Assembly (NCBI RefSeq): GCF_013184775.1
Contig: NZ_JAATVV010000019.1
Location: 1-51,755, forward strand
From: Martelella sp. HB161492
GTDB lineage: Bacteria > Pseudomonadota > Alphaproteobacteria > Rhizobiales > Rhizobiaceae
Direction of reading: 5' to 3'
Length of the DNA: 51,755 nucleotides
The position numbers and the translations under genes are program-made. The notes beneath the pieces were generated by a model. The model was given only the letters and a program-made list of their open reading frames with translations. It did not search any database and was not told the DNA's origin. Shown piece after piece: positions 1 to 9,141 of the stretch; positions within the stretch are counted from its first letter, which is position 1, and each line of letters starts with the position of its first letter.

Positions 1-3000
1 CAGCGCCTTCTGCCCGCCGGTTGCAACCCCGCCCATGGAGCGGGTGAAGCCGTACTGATCGCCGGTCGGCTGCTGGATGGTGCTGCCGCCAAGCCCCTTG
101 GCCCAGACACAGGAGCCATCCGTCAGCATGATCCCGTCGCCCTCGAAGGCGGGGCAGGACAGCACGCTGTTGGCCGCGGCAATGGCGGAAGCGGGCGACA
201 GCGCCACGCCGGCGGCTGCCGTCTGCGAGGCGAGCTTCTGCAGATCGTCGGAGAGAGAGCTGGTGGTCGATTGCTGGAACGAACCGAAGATCTGGCCGAT
301 GGTGATCTCGTCGGATGCGGTGGCTGAAGCCGTCTCGCCCGCCGAAAGGCGGTCCCAGACCTCCTGCAGCCCGCGGGAAACCTCCGAGGCATTCTTGCCG
401 AGCGACAGCCCGGTATCGGTGAAATGGGCGCTGTCGACCGAGAAGCCTTCCCAGCCATCGCTACCCGTCGTCACATCGGTGAAGTCATAGATCAGCGATG
501 ACAGCACGGTGATATCGGCAAGATCCGTGCCCTCGACCTTGAGGAAGTCGGTGCGGGTGTTCGGAAGCAGCGACGTTGCATTGACATCCACGCCCCAGCT
601 GCCGGCGAAATCGCCTTCAACCACCAGCGTGTCACCGGTGCCGCTCTCCATATCGACATCAAGGCCAGTGATAAGGCCGCCACTGCTGGAAGTCGCTGTG
701 CTCCAGTTTTTCACCGTCGAGCGGCTGTAATAGGTGAAGGCGGTAAAGGCGGCATCAAGGCCGAGCGTCTCGGCATCATAGGTGCTGCCGTAATCGGACG
801 AGCCGATCCCGACCAGATCACCGGAGAACACCGTCTGGATCACATGGCCTTCACCGCCGAGATTGATGGTGCCCGAATTCAGCACCGTGTCGAGGCCGGC
901 AATCACACCACTTGTGAAACTGCCGTGATTGAGCAGCAGGGTCTTGCCTTCACTGGCCTCCGTCGCCAGGCTGACCACACCATCTGCATTCGCGGAAACC
1001 GAGGAACTGTAATCCTTGACGGTAGTGACGGATCCGGCCTTGGAAACCACGACGTTGCCGGTGATGCTGCCGCTGTTTTCCAGCTTGAATTTGCCATTCT
1101 TGCTGTAGGCGGCGTAGATGGCACCGCCATTCTCATCGGAACTGGCCGAGGCGCTGATGGAGCCGGAAGAGCCCACAGTCACGGTGATGGTGCTGTCCTG
1201 CGTCTGCGCCCAGACGCCCCAGGAGCCTTCCCCCGTGACCGAGACCGATCCGTCGACCGTCACGTTGACGTCACCTGAACTACTGGTAAATCCGCTGTCC
1301 AAATAGCGGTTCAGCGACCCGGCATAGACCTTGCCGTTCCGCTCGAAGATGCCGCCCGAGCCGGAAATTGACTGCGCGATGATGCCATGGGCGTAGTCAC
1401 CGGTCGTCGTGATGGATGAATCTTCATCAACGGTGACAGTGACCGTGCCGGAATTGGCGTAGCCCTGAAGATAGGCCGTCGAGTAATAGCTGTATTTGGC
1501 ATCCTTGCTCGAAACGTAATAGGCATTGATCTTGCCGGCGGAAAGATCCGCCGCCAGACCGCCGCCGCCAGCGATCGACTGGGCAACGACGCCGGCAGCG
1601 CCATCGCCGGAGGTGACGATCGAACCGCCCGTCAGCGATACCGTGACATCATCCGCCCCGCCGGCATAGGCCTTTTCGGCAAAGGTCACGGAGGAGAAGG
1701 AGGCGCTCGATGCATTGACCAGGCCGCCGCCCGCGCCGATGGACTGCGCGACAATGCCGAAGGCGCGCGTTCCCGATGTCGTGATCGTGCCCTTGTTGGT
1801 AACCGTAACCGTTCCGCTCTGGATATTCGGGTTTGCCTTCCCCGAACCATAGCTGCCAAGCTGCACCGTCATGACATCGGAGATCGTGTCATCATTGACA
1901 AGCGAACTCGTGCCGAATGCCATGATGGCGATGCCGCCACCGCCGGCGATCGACTGGGCGACGACAGCACTCGAATTGTCGCCCTTCGTCGTGATCGCCT
2001 CCTTGCTCAGCAGCTCGACATAGACACTGCCGCTTTCGAGACTGTCTTCGAAGGAATTGCTTTCAAGCTTGGCCCCGAGCGTGATGGCAATGGAATCGGG
2101 CGCGTAGCCGCTGAAAGTGCCGATGCCACCGCCGCCGCCGATCGACTGGGCGATCACGCCGATGGAGGAAAACCCGGCCGTATAGACATCCGAGGCATAG
2201 ACGCTGACCTTGCCGCCATTGCCAAGCGCGCCTTCGCCCGATCCGCCGAGCGTGAGTGCTGCCGTCACGCTGACACTGTTCAACCCGTCTATGGCCGCCT
2301 TGAGCGCAACACTGCTCTGGTTGGATGACAGCGAAACGGTTCCGCCACCCTGACCGATGGACTGGGCAACCACGCCATGGGAGGTCGGACCATAGGTCTT
2401 GATGGAGCCGTGGGAAAAGTCATCTTTGCCTTCTTCCGGAAGCCCGAAAATAACCGTGCCGCCATCGCCCGATGCGCCGCCGGACGATCCTGCGGTCGCT
2501 GTCAGCGTCGTTTTAATATCGGCGCTCGCCTTCAACTCGATCTTGGTCTTCTCGTCGCTGGTCAGTTCCTTTTCAATCTCTATACTGTGCGACACAGAAC
2601 TGGTGCCGGAGCCGCCGATACCGCCGCCGCCGCCAATCGACTGGACCGTGACGCCATTGGCGGCATCGCCGGTCGTAACGATGGTTCCGGCATTCCAGGC
2701 ATAGGCCGAGCCGCCATCGCCCCCCGAGCCGCCTGTGGTGCCGAGCCCGAGCGTGACAGTATTGGAAGCATCCGCGTCACCGGTTCCGCTGCCGCCCGTA
2801 CCGCCGCCGCCGCCGATCGACTGGACAACAAGCGCACCGGCGTTGCTGCCACTGGTCTTGATCGAACCGGTATCCGAAACGCCCCCCTTGGCGAGGCCAC
2901 CTTCACCACCAGAGCCGGCACTTCCGCCAAGCAAAAGCGTCAGGGCAACCGTGCTTTCGCCAAAGGCGTTGAGCGAATCGCTTTCGCCGGTTCCACCATT

Positions 3001-6000
3001 GCCGCCGCCGCCGCCGATCGATTGCACCAGCATGCCATAGGCAAACTCGCCTTCTGTCGAGATGGTGCCGAGATTATGCGCATAGGCTTCGCCGCCCTTG
3101 CCGCCATCGCCTCCAGAGCCACCAATGGACACATTGGTTGTCAGGGAGAGCGACTTGCCCTGCAGTCCGACAACGCCATCCGTTTCCTTTGCGAGCAGGC
3201 TTTGCAGCGATGCGGACCCTGACGCAGCCGTCGAATCGCCGCCATTGCCGCCGCCGCCGCCGATCGATTGCACGACCAGCCCGGAAGAGCCATCGCCGGT
3301 TGTGGTGATCTTGGCGCCGTCTTCCACCCAGGCATTTGCGCTCCCGCCATCGCCGCCGGTCGCGCCCGAGCCGCCATGGGAGATCGAGACCGAGAGCGAA
3401 GCGCTGTCGCCGCCCCACTCGGTAGGTACGCCCGCAGCGATCGCCTTGGCCGTCGATCCGCCGCCATCGCCGCCGCCGCCGCCAATCGACTGGACGAGGA
3501 CGGCAACAGAATCCGTGCCTGTCGTCGTGACGGTTCCGCCGATATGGCCGTTGACCTCCCCGCCATCACCACCGTCGCCGCCATTGCCGCCGGTCGCGAC
3601 GGACAGGCTGACGACGCCGCTGTCGCTGATCGATTTGGCAGCGCCGCCGCTGCCGCCGCCGCCGCCGATCGATTGCAGCAGAATGGCCGTCGCATGATAG
3701 CCGCTGGTGGAAATGACACTCTTGTTGTTGCGCTCCAGCGTAACCGTTCCGCCGTCGCCGCCGCCGCCGCCACTGCCACCGACCGCAAGCGAGATGCCGA
3801 TGCCGAACGACGATGCCTTGCCGCCGGTACCGCCGCCGCCGCCGACGGATTGCGCGATAATCGCGCTTGCATAGTCGCCATAGGTCGTGATCGAGCCGAC
3901 ATTGGAAATATCGACATCGCCGCCATCACCGCCATTGCCGCCCGTACCGCCGATCGTGGCGAAAATGCCGAATCCGTTTGTGCCGGTGCCGCCGCCACCG
4001 CCAATCGATTGCGCGACAATGCCATGCGCTTCCGCACCATAGGTGACAATCGTGCCGGAATTGGTGACATAGACCTCACCGCCATTCGAGCCGTCCTTGT
4101 TGTTGTCACCCGAGCCTCCGAGATTGCTGGAGGTGCCCTGGCCGACCACGATGCCGCCGCCGCCGCCAATCGATTGCGCCAGAATACCAATGCCACCGGT
4201 AACAACCGTATTCGCAACCTTTGTTCCGCTGGAATAGGACGTGCCGGCATATTTGGTGATGATCGTGCCGTCGTTGATGACGGTCACCTTCGCACCATCA
4301 GCGTTGCTGGCCCCGGTTCCGACCGTCTGTGACGTCGACGAATTGACAGCCCCGTAGCTATCCGTGGAGAGCGTCGCCGTTGCCGTCAAGATCCCGCCGC
4401 CGCCGCCAATTGACTGGGCGATGATGCCATGGGCCGAAATACCGTTGGTTACGATCTTGCCGGTATTGAGAACATAAACATCCGAACTGCCCTGAGACGA
4501 ATCATTGGTATCGCCAAGGGTGATGTCGCCATCGCCGGAATAGCGGAAATTGGCACCGGAATAGGCGGCCGCTGCCGACTGGGCGACAATGCCGTGAGAA
4601 TAAGCGCCTGCCGTGGAAATATAGAAATCACTGATGACCGTGACCTTTCCGGCATTGCCGGCATAGGTATAATTCTTGCCCTTGGCTCCGCCGCTGCCGC
4701 CAAGGGACTGCGCCACGATTCCGGACGAATAGGCACCGCTTGTCTTGATCGTCCCGCCGCCGGATACGGTGACGCTGACAGCCGCACCATTGCCGCCGGG
4801 CTTGTAGCTGCCGCTCCACGAGGTGGAATAGCCCATGCCGCCAGCGCTGACAGCAAGGATACCGGCAGAATCGTCGCCACTGGTTGTGACAAGGGTCTTG
4901 GAGGTGCCATAAAGCGATACGGTGACAGTGTCGCCATCCCCGCCACCGCCGACATCGCCACCATTGTTGAAGCCATAGCCGCCAATGCTCTTGGCAGCAA
5001 TCGCCGCCCCTGAGACACGCTGCGCCAGACTGCCGATCGTCGAACCAAGCGCGATCTTTGGCTCGCCATTCTGCTTTATGACGCCATTGCCGACCGTGCC
5101 TGATGACTTCGTGGAAATGGTGCCCGAAAACGCCGTTGACGATGATCCGATCGTGACCGTGACCGCGCTGGCATCGCCACCATAGGCTTCGCCCAGATAT
5201 TGATCCGTCAGGAAGTTACCCGTTCCGGTCCCCTGGCTGCCGCCATAGGACGCAGCGAGAACGGCTGGGCCGCTGGTCGTGGCATAGACCGAACCGCTCA
5301 CATAGATGCCAACCGTTCCGGCAGAACCCGCAACTGTCTCGCTGGCGGTTTTGCCCGTCGGCTCCATCAATGTGTTGGCGTGACCGCCGGAGCTGATGGC
5401 AACAATGCCAAAGGTCGATCCGGTGACCGTGCCTGTCGATTTCACATAGACATCGCCGCCATCGCCGCCAGCGCCGTAGGTCGTATCACCGCCGAGCGAG
5501 ATGGCGTAGATCCCGCCGCCGACAGTGCTGGTGAGCGTGGCGCTATTGGTGATCGAAATTGCGCCGCCCAGCCCGCCGGAGGTGACGAAGCTCGCATACT
5601 GAAAATTGTCCGATGCATGCGATACCACCGAAATGGCCGCACTCTGCGTCGACAGCGCGCGCTGCATGTAGACGGAACTGACGGAAGTTTCGATTATCGA
5701 CGATGATGATGCGGCGGCTGAAACCGTAATCGCCGCAGAATTGTTGATGGTGATGTTCAGGCCGGGCTGCCCGTTCTTGGCCATCACCTTTGCCTCGGGG
5801 ATTGGCAGGGTCGCGGCATCATAGGCCATATAGGCCCCGCCATAGGCATATTGCGGTGTTGTAATCGTGCTGGACGACGTGATTGTGCAGGTGAAGGTGG
5901 TCGACTGCACGGTGCTGGCATCATTGACCATGCCGCTTGTCGAGGACGGGTCGCAGCTGGCGGCGGCATAGGCCCTTGAATATCCCCGCGCATAAAACGG

Positions 6001-6144
6001 CATCGGCACGCCGGCGAGCGTTCCGGCAAGCGCGGTCGACTGAAACAGCAATGATGATGCAACCCATCGTGCACGGGCCTTGCGGCTGGACGCCGAAGCC
6101 TTCGCAAGAGACGTCCTGTTCCTTTCAGCGTCCTTGGCAGTCAC
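1..6144 (-). CDS. Giant autotransporter-type adhesin, 3' end off the window
   Basis: The frame stays open for 2048 codons from the start to base 1 on the minus strand, so the C-terminus is missing. The GTG start at 6144 is chosen because an AAGGAA ribosome site lies 6 nt upstream and the frame continues. Residues 1-62 form a long basic n-region plus a hydrophobic stretch (TALAGTLAGVP) ending in AYAA, an extended signal peptide typical of large autotransporters. The passenger holds at least 15 copies of a glycine-rich module (core QSIGGGGG, often preceded by HGIVA), spaced about 50-90 residues apart, as expected for a beta-helix. Near base 60-90 the sequence reads CVWAKGLGG, resembling the start of an autotransporter beta-barrel, most of which lies off the window. 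It is a full-length paralogue of the gene at 47646. Likely role: surface adhesin secreted by a type V route. The upstream 6145-6393 region holds only a weak GTTAG/CTAAC dyad at 6195-6210. Confidence 0.9.
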   Translation of the reverse strand, partial: MTAKDAERNRTSLAKASASSRKARARWVASSLLFQSTALAGTLAGVPMPFYARGYSRAYAAASCDPSSTSGMVNDASTVQSTTFTCTITSSSTITTPQYAYGGAYMAYDAATLPIPEAKVMAKNGQPGLNITINNSAAITVSAAASSSSIIETSVSSVYMQRALSTQSAAISVVSHASDNFQYASFVTSGGLGGAISITNSATLTSTVGGGIYAISLGGDTTYGAGGDGGDVYVKSTGTVTGSTFGIVAISSGGHANTLMEPTGKTASETVAGSAGTVGIYVSGSVYATTSGPAVLAASYGGSQGTGTGNFLTDQYLGEAYGGDASAVTVTIGSSSTAFSGTISTKSSGTVGNGVIKQNGEPKIALGSTIGSLAQRVSGAAIAAKSIGGYGFNNGGDVGGGGDGDTVTVSLYGTSKTLVTTSGDDSAGILAVSAGGMGYSTSWSGSYKPGGNGAAVSVTVSGGGTIKTSGAYSSGIVAQSLGGSGGAKGKNYTYAGNAGKVTVISDFYISTAGAYSHGIVAQSAAAAYSGANFRYSGDGDITLGDTNDSSQGSSDVYVLNTGKIVTNGISAHGIIAQSIGGGGGILTATATLSTDSYGAVNSSTSQTVGTGASNADGAKVTVINDGTIITKYAGTSYSSGTKVANTVVTGGIGILAQSIGGGGGIVVGQGTSSNLGGSGDNNKDGSNGGEVYVTNSGTIVTYGAEAHGIVAQSIGGGGGTGTNGFGIFATIGGTGGNGGDGGDVDISNVGSITTYGDYASAIIAQSVGGGGGTGGKASSFGIGISLAVGGSGGGGGDGGTVTLERNNKSVISTSGYHATAILLQSIGGGGGSGGAAKSISDSGVVSLSVATGGNGGDGGDGGEVNGHIGGTVTTTGTDSVAVLVQSIGGGGGDGGGSTAKAIAAGVPTEWGGDSASLSVSISHGGSGATGGDGGSANAWVEDGAKITTTGDGSSGLVVQSIGGGGGNGGDSTAASGSASLQSLLAKETDGVVGLQGKSLSLTTNVSIGGSGGDGGKGGEAYAHNLGTISTEGEFAYGMLVQSIGGGGGNGGTGESDSLNAFGESTVALTLLLGGSAGSGGEGGLAKGGVSDTGSIKTSGSNAGALVVQSIGGGGGTGGSGTGDADASNTVTLGLGTTGGSGGDGGSAYAWNAGTIVTTGDAANGVTVQSIGGGGGIGGSGTSSVSHSIEIEKELTSDEKTKIELKASADIKTTLTATAGSSGGASGDGGTVIFGLPEEGKDDFSHGSIKTYGPTSHGVVAQSIGQGGGTVSLSSNQSSVALKAAIDGLNSVSVTAALTLGGSGEGALGNGGKVSVYASDVYTAGFSSIGVIAQSIGGGGGIGTFSGYAPDSIAITLGAKLESNSFEDSLESGSVYVELLSKEAITTKGDNSSAVVAQSIAGGGGIAIMAFGTSSLVNDDTISDVMTVQLGSYGSGKANPNIQSGTVTVTNKGTITTSGTRAFGIVAQSIGAGGGLVNASSASFSSVTFAEKAYAGGADDVTVSLTGGSIVTSGDGAAGVVAQSIAGGGGLAADLSAGKINAYYVSSKDAKYSYYSTAYLQGYANSGTVTVTVDEDSSITTTGDYAHGIIAQSISGSGGIFERNGKVYAGSLNRYLDSGFTSSSGDVNVTVDGSVSVTGEGSWGVWAQTQDSTITVTVGSSGSISASASSDENGGAIYAAYSKNGKFKLENSGSITGNVVVSKAGSVTTVKDYSSSVSANADGVVSLATEASEGKTLLLNHGSFTSGVIAGLDTVLNSGTINLGGEGHVIQTVFSGDLVGIGSSDYGSTYDAETLGLDAAFTAFTYYSRSTVKNWSTATSSSGGLITGLDVDMESGTGDTLVVEGDFAGSWGVDVNATSLLPNTRTDFLKVEGTDLADITVLSSLIYDFTDVTTGSDGWEGFSVDSAHFTDTGLSLGKNASEVSRGLQEVWDRLSAGETASATASDEITIGQIFGSFQQSTTSSLSDDLQKLASQTAAAGVALSPASAIAAANSVLSCPAFEGDGIMLTDGSCVWAKGLGGSTIQQPTGDQYGFTRSMGGVATGGQKAL

Positions 6145-6393
6145 ATGCAATTCCTTTTTCTCGATTCAGATCAGGAGAACCATCACCCCCAAAAGTTAGA
6201 TCTGACTAACGCTATTAGGTCATGACTTCCCAAAAGACAAAATCATTCAGCGGACCTTTTCTGGGAATTGCGGTTTAACAATCGCCCAGAGTTGCATTCC
6301 TGACACTCAATGCCGTGGAAATCGATCTGAGGCTGGCCGAAGGGACGAGGATACCGACAGCATCCGAGACGGAACCGGCGCTGCGGTCGAAGA

Positions 6394-7293
6394 TCAGCTG
6401 CCGGACGATCGCCCGATGGTTTCGGTCAGATAGTCGATAAAGACCCGAACCTTCACCGAAAGAAACTTCCGGCTGAGATAGACAGCATAGAGGCTGAAAT
6501 CGCCCATCCGCCAGTCCTGCAGCAATGGCACCAGCATGCCACTGGCAATATCATCGGCGAGAATGAAGTCCGGCTGGACGATGATCCCGCCACCCGCCAG
6601 AGCAAGCTCCCGCAACAAGTCACCATTGGTCGCATGAATGCTGGGACTGACCCGCACCGTTGTCTCCGCTCCCGCAGCATTCAGGAGCACCCAGTTATCG
6701 CCGGAAGAGAGGTAGGAATAGCTCAGCACCTCATGGTCCGATAGCGCCTGAGGCGTTGCCGGTTCTCCGTGCTTGACCAGATAGGATGGCGAAGCACAGA
6801 TAATCATCTGGATGGGGGCGATCTTGCGGGCAATCAGGTTCTGGCTTGGCGCCCGCGCAATGCGCAGCGCAATATCAAGGCCGTCATGGGCCAGATCGAC
6901 GACGCGGTCAGTGAGGTCGATATCCAGTCGCAGCTTCGGATAACGCGCATGAAATTCAGGCAGCAGCCGGGACAGCGTGTGAATGCCGAAGGACAGCGGC
7001 GCACTGATCCGCAGAACGCCGCTGGGCATGGCCGTATGCTGCCCGACGACGGCCTCCATTTCCGCCACATCATGCAAGATCTGTTGGCCGCGCTGATAGA
7101 GCGCCTGGCCAGGTTCGGAGAGCGATAGCCGGCGTGTGGTCCGGTGCAGCAGACGAACGCCAAAATGGCTTTCCAGTGCCGCGACCTGACGGGAAATGGC
7201 GGCATTGGACGTATCAAGCAACGCGGCCGCTGCAACGAAACTGCCGCTGTCGACGACGGTTACGAAGACCTGAACTGCACGAAAAAGATCCAT
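6394..7293 (-). CDS. LysR-family transcriptional regulator
   Basis: This 299-residue protein has standard LTTR length and layout. The N-terminal winged helix-turn-helix covers about residues 1-60 (AALLDTSNAAISRQVAALE, then RLLHRTTRRLSLSEPG). A periplasmic-binding-type effector domain follows from about residue 90. It is of the CrgA/DsdC-like short type common in proteobacteria. It is transcribed divergently from the exported SnoaL-like gene at 7450, with a dyad operator between them, so autorepression and control of that gene are the natural guess. The effector is unknown. The autotransporter starting at 6144 lies 250 bp downstream in the same direction but appears to have its own leader. Confidence 0.93.
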   Translation of the reverse strand: MDLFRAVQVFVTVVDSGSFVAAAALLDTSNAAISRQVAALESHFGVRLLHRTTRRLSLSEPGQALYQRGQQILHDVAEMEAVVGQHTAMPSGVLRISAPLSFGIHTLSRLLPEFHARYPKLRLDIDLTDRVVDLAHDGLDIALRIARAPSQNLIARKIAPIQMIICASPSYLVKHGEPATPQALSDHEVLSYSYLSSGDNWVLLNAAGAETTVRVSPSIHATNGDLLRELALAGGGIIVQPDFILADDIASGMLVPLLQDWRMGDFSLYAVYLSRKFLSVKVRVFIDYLTETIGRSSGS

Positions 7294-7305
7294 GAGAATG
7301 CCATT

Positions 7306-7322
7306 GTTACGTTTTGCGTAAC
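7306..7322. promoter_or_regulatory. LysR-type operator dyad
   Basis: A perfect inverted repeat, GTTACG-TTTTG-CGTAAC, contains the T-N11-A pattern of LTTR boxes (T7308 to A7320). It lies 13 bp upstream of the LysR start codon at 7293 and about 130 bp upstream of the divergent gene at 7450. The position fits autorepression of the LysR gene. Binding is inferred. Confidence 0.5.
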
Positions 7323-7449
7323 AGTCTTACACGGCTGGGCCGCTTTTTCCATCGATTCCTTCGATCTAGTTTCACCGCATCGAAACGCGATCAGGCCGGC
7401 ATAGGAAGCCCTCGCCAGGCTCGGCCAATCCAACGAAAGGACGACAATC

Positions 7450-8034
7450 ATGCGTAAACTCACATCACTTCTGGCCGCTGCCGCGATCAGCCTGCCGCTC
7501 GCCACCGCCGCCTCTGCCCAGCAGACAACGACGCCCCAGGATGCGAATGCAGCCATTCCCGCCCTGATGACAGAACTTTCGAAGTATCAGAGCGCCGAGG
7601 AGACGACGAAAAAGAACCTTGAGACCTTCGACACCCTCGATTTCGATGTCTACACGCATCAGAAATGGGACCGGCTTCACGAAAGCCACGCCCAGGATAT
7701 TCTGGTTCACTATCCTGATGGCACCACGACCAAAGGCCTCGACGCCCATATCGAAGCCCTGAAGCCGATGTTCGTCTTCGCACCCGACACCCGTATCGAG
7801 TCCCATCCGGTGAAATTTGGCGATGGCGAGTGGACCGGCGTCATCGGCGTTCTGGAAGGCACCTTTACCGAGCCCATGCCAGTCGGTGACGGCAAGACAC
7901 TGGATCCGACGGGCAAGCCGTTCAAGCTCACCATGGCGACGCTTGGCCACTGGAACAGCGACGGTGTCATGGATGAAGAATATCTTTTCTGGGACAATCT
8001 CGATTTCATGAAGCAGATTGGCCTCGCGCAGTAA
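7450..8034 (+). CDS. Exported SnoaL/NTF2-like protein
   Basis: This 194-residue protein has a clear Sec signal peptide (hydrophobic residues 7-20, cleavage after ASA, about residue 23). The mature part resembles the SnoaL-like/ester-cyclase NTF2 fold: HESHAQDILVHYPDG, then HIEALKPMF, GEWTGVIGVLEGTF and a C-terminal WNSDGVMDEEYLFWDN. This fold holds small hydrophobic ligands or acts as a cyclase or isomerase. The reaction here is unknown. A ribosome site AAGGACG lies just upstream of the ATG. The divergent LysR gene probably controls it, and the DODA-like gene follows after 89 bp in the same direction. Confidence 0.75.
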   Translation: MRKLTSLLAAAAISLPLATAASAQQTTTPQDANAAIPALMTELSKYQSAEETTKKNLETFDTLDFDVYTHQKWDRLHESHAQDILVHYPDGTTTKGLDAHIEALKPMFVFAPDTRIESHPVKFGDGEWTGVIGVLEGTFTEPMPVGDGKTLDPTGKPFKLTMATLGHWNSDGVMDEEYLFWDNLDFMKQIGLAQ

Positions 8035-8123
8035 ACGCGCTACCAGATATCAATATCCGGCCGGTGGTCACATTGAGCTGACCCCCGGCCCTTGCGCGAT
8101 GAATGACCACAGGAAACTACCCC

Positions 8124-8933
8124 ATGTCCGATCTGAACACGGCCTTCGCCAATCTGCCGCCAACGCCGCGGATGCCCGCACTCTTCATCGGTCATGGCAA
8201 TCCGATGAACGCCATCGAGGACAACGCCTATAGCCGATCCTGGCATGAGGTCGGCGAGAACCTCCCCGTGCCGGCAGCTATCCTGTGCGTCTCGGCCCAT
8301 TGGATGACATCGGGAACGACACTGGTTCATGTCGGCCAGCAGCCCGCAACGATCCATGACTTCGGCGGCTTTCCGCCGGAACTTTTCGCACAGCAATATC
8401 CGGCACCGGGCGCGCCCGAACTTGCACAGGCAACCATAGACCTTGTCCGGTCATCCCACCTGGAAGCCGACACCGAATGGGGCCTCGACCACGGCGCCTG
8501 GTCCGTGCTGATCCGGATGTTCCCGAAGGCGAATATCCCCGTATTCCAGCTGTCGCTCGACCTGCGCAAATCCGCCCGCGCGCATTTTGAGCTGGCACAG
8601 GAGCTGAAAGTTCTTCGCGAACGCGGCGTTCTGATCATCGGCAGCGGCAACCTCGTGCATAATCTCCGCGCCTTGCGGCCCGGTGCAGCGCCCTACGACT
8701 GGGCGCAGATCTTTGATGCGCATGTGGCAAAGTCGCTTGAACAGCGCGATTTCCTCTCGGTTACCGATGCGCTGTCGCTCGGGCGTGTGGCGCAGCTTGC
8801 CAATCCGACCCCCGAACATTTCCTGCCCTCGCTCTATTCGATCGGCGTCGCCGATCCAAAGGACGACCTCTCCTTCTTCAATACATCCTTCGACATGGCC
8901 TCCCTGTCGATGCGCTCCTTCATTCTGTCCTAA
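8124..8933 (+). CDS. DODA-type extradiol ring-cleavage dioxygenase (YgiD family)
   Basis: The protein belongs to the LigB-like 4,5-DOPA extradiol dioxygenase family, which opens catechol-type rings using one metal ion. The expected histidines are visible in the family motifs: FIGHGNPM near the N-terminus, CVSAHWM, SGNLVHNLR and PEHFLPSLYSIG near the C-terminus. Its length (269 residues) matches YgiD. The ATG at 8124 is preferred over the in-frame ATG at 8103 because AGGAAA at 8111-8116 is well spaced for it, and the family start is short. The physiological substrate is unknown. It lies downstream of the SnoaL-like gene and may share its transcript. Its stop codon abuts a half RIME-like element. 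Confidence 0.88.
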   Translation: MSDLNTAFANLPPTPRMPALFIGHGNPMNAIEDNAYSRSWHEVGENLPVPAAILCVSAHWMTSGTTLVHVGQQPATIHDFGGFPPELFAQQYPAPGAPELAQATIDLVRSSHLEADTEWGLDHGAWSVLIRMFPKANIPVFQLSLDLRKSARAHFELAQELKVLRERGVLIIGSGNLVHNLRALRPGAAPYDWAQIFDAHVAKSLEQRDFLSVTDALSLGRVAQLANPTPEHFLPSLYSIGVADPKDDLSFFNTSFDMASLSMRSFILS

Positions 8934-8989
8934 AGCGCCGTGCGTCCTTTTGGACGCACCAGGACGCCCTATCTTATTGAATCGACGCA
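8933..8989. repeat. RIME-like palindromic element, left half only
   Basis: About 57 bp almost identical to the first half of the elements at 20541 and 35820. It contains the small GCGTCC...GGACGC hairpin and the GAATCGACGCA boundary. The second palindrome is missing and unrelated sequence follows. It begins at the stop codon of the dioxygenase gene. Confidence 0.7.
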
Positions 8990-9046
8990 GCCGCTCGCTC
9001 ACCGCGGCCCGGCCTTTCGCACCCTCCCAGCATCGCAAGACAGGAT

Positions 9047-9070
9047 CGCGGAACCATGACTGGTTCCGCG
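9047..9070. terminator. Hairpin after the dioxygenase gene
   Basis: CGCGGAACC and GGTTCCGCG form a perfect 9-bp stem with a 6-nt loop, but no T-tract follows. It sits between the upstream gene end and the promoter of the FAD oxidoreductase operon, so it may be a terminator-like insulator. Confidence 0.4.
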
Positions 9071-9087
9071 CGGGCAGCATTTGTGTC

Positions 9088-9130
9088 TTGACATAACGAT
9101 TTCAATTATAGATATTTCTATTATTGAAAT
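9088..9130 (+). promoter_or_regulatory. Promoter and 32-bp palindromic operator of the FAD/ABC operon
   Basis: TTGACA at 9088-9093 followed 17 bp later by GATATT (9111-9116) forms a plausible sigma70 promoter. Overlapping its -10 is an inverted repeat: left arm ATTTCAATTATAGA (9099-9112), 4-bp spacer, right arm TCTATTATTGAAAT (9117-9130), pairing at 13 of 14 positions. It ends directly before the GGGAGG ribosome site of the first gene, an ideal repression site. The IclR regulator encoded in the operon is the obvious candidate ligand (inference). Confidence 0.6.
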
Positions 9131-9141
9131 GGGAGGATGGC

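Noticed and set aside
2377-4332. Long open frames antisense to the left autotransporter
   Set aside because: They arise from the GGC/GCC-rich repeats; translations are Ala/Arg-rich periodic shadows of the glycine modules with no start signals.
1560-4600. Regularly spaced short repeats resembling a CRISPR array
   Set aside because: The repeats encode the QSIGGGGG protein motif in frame; spacing and sequence vary and no cas genes are present.
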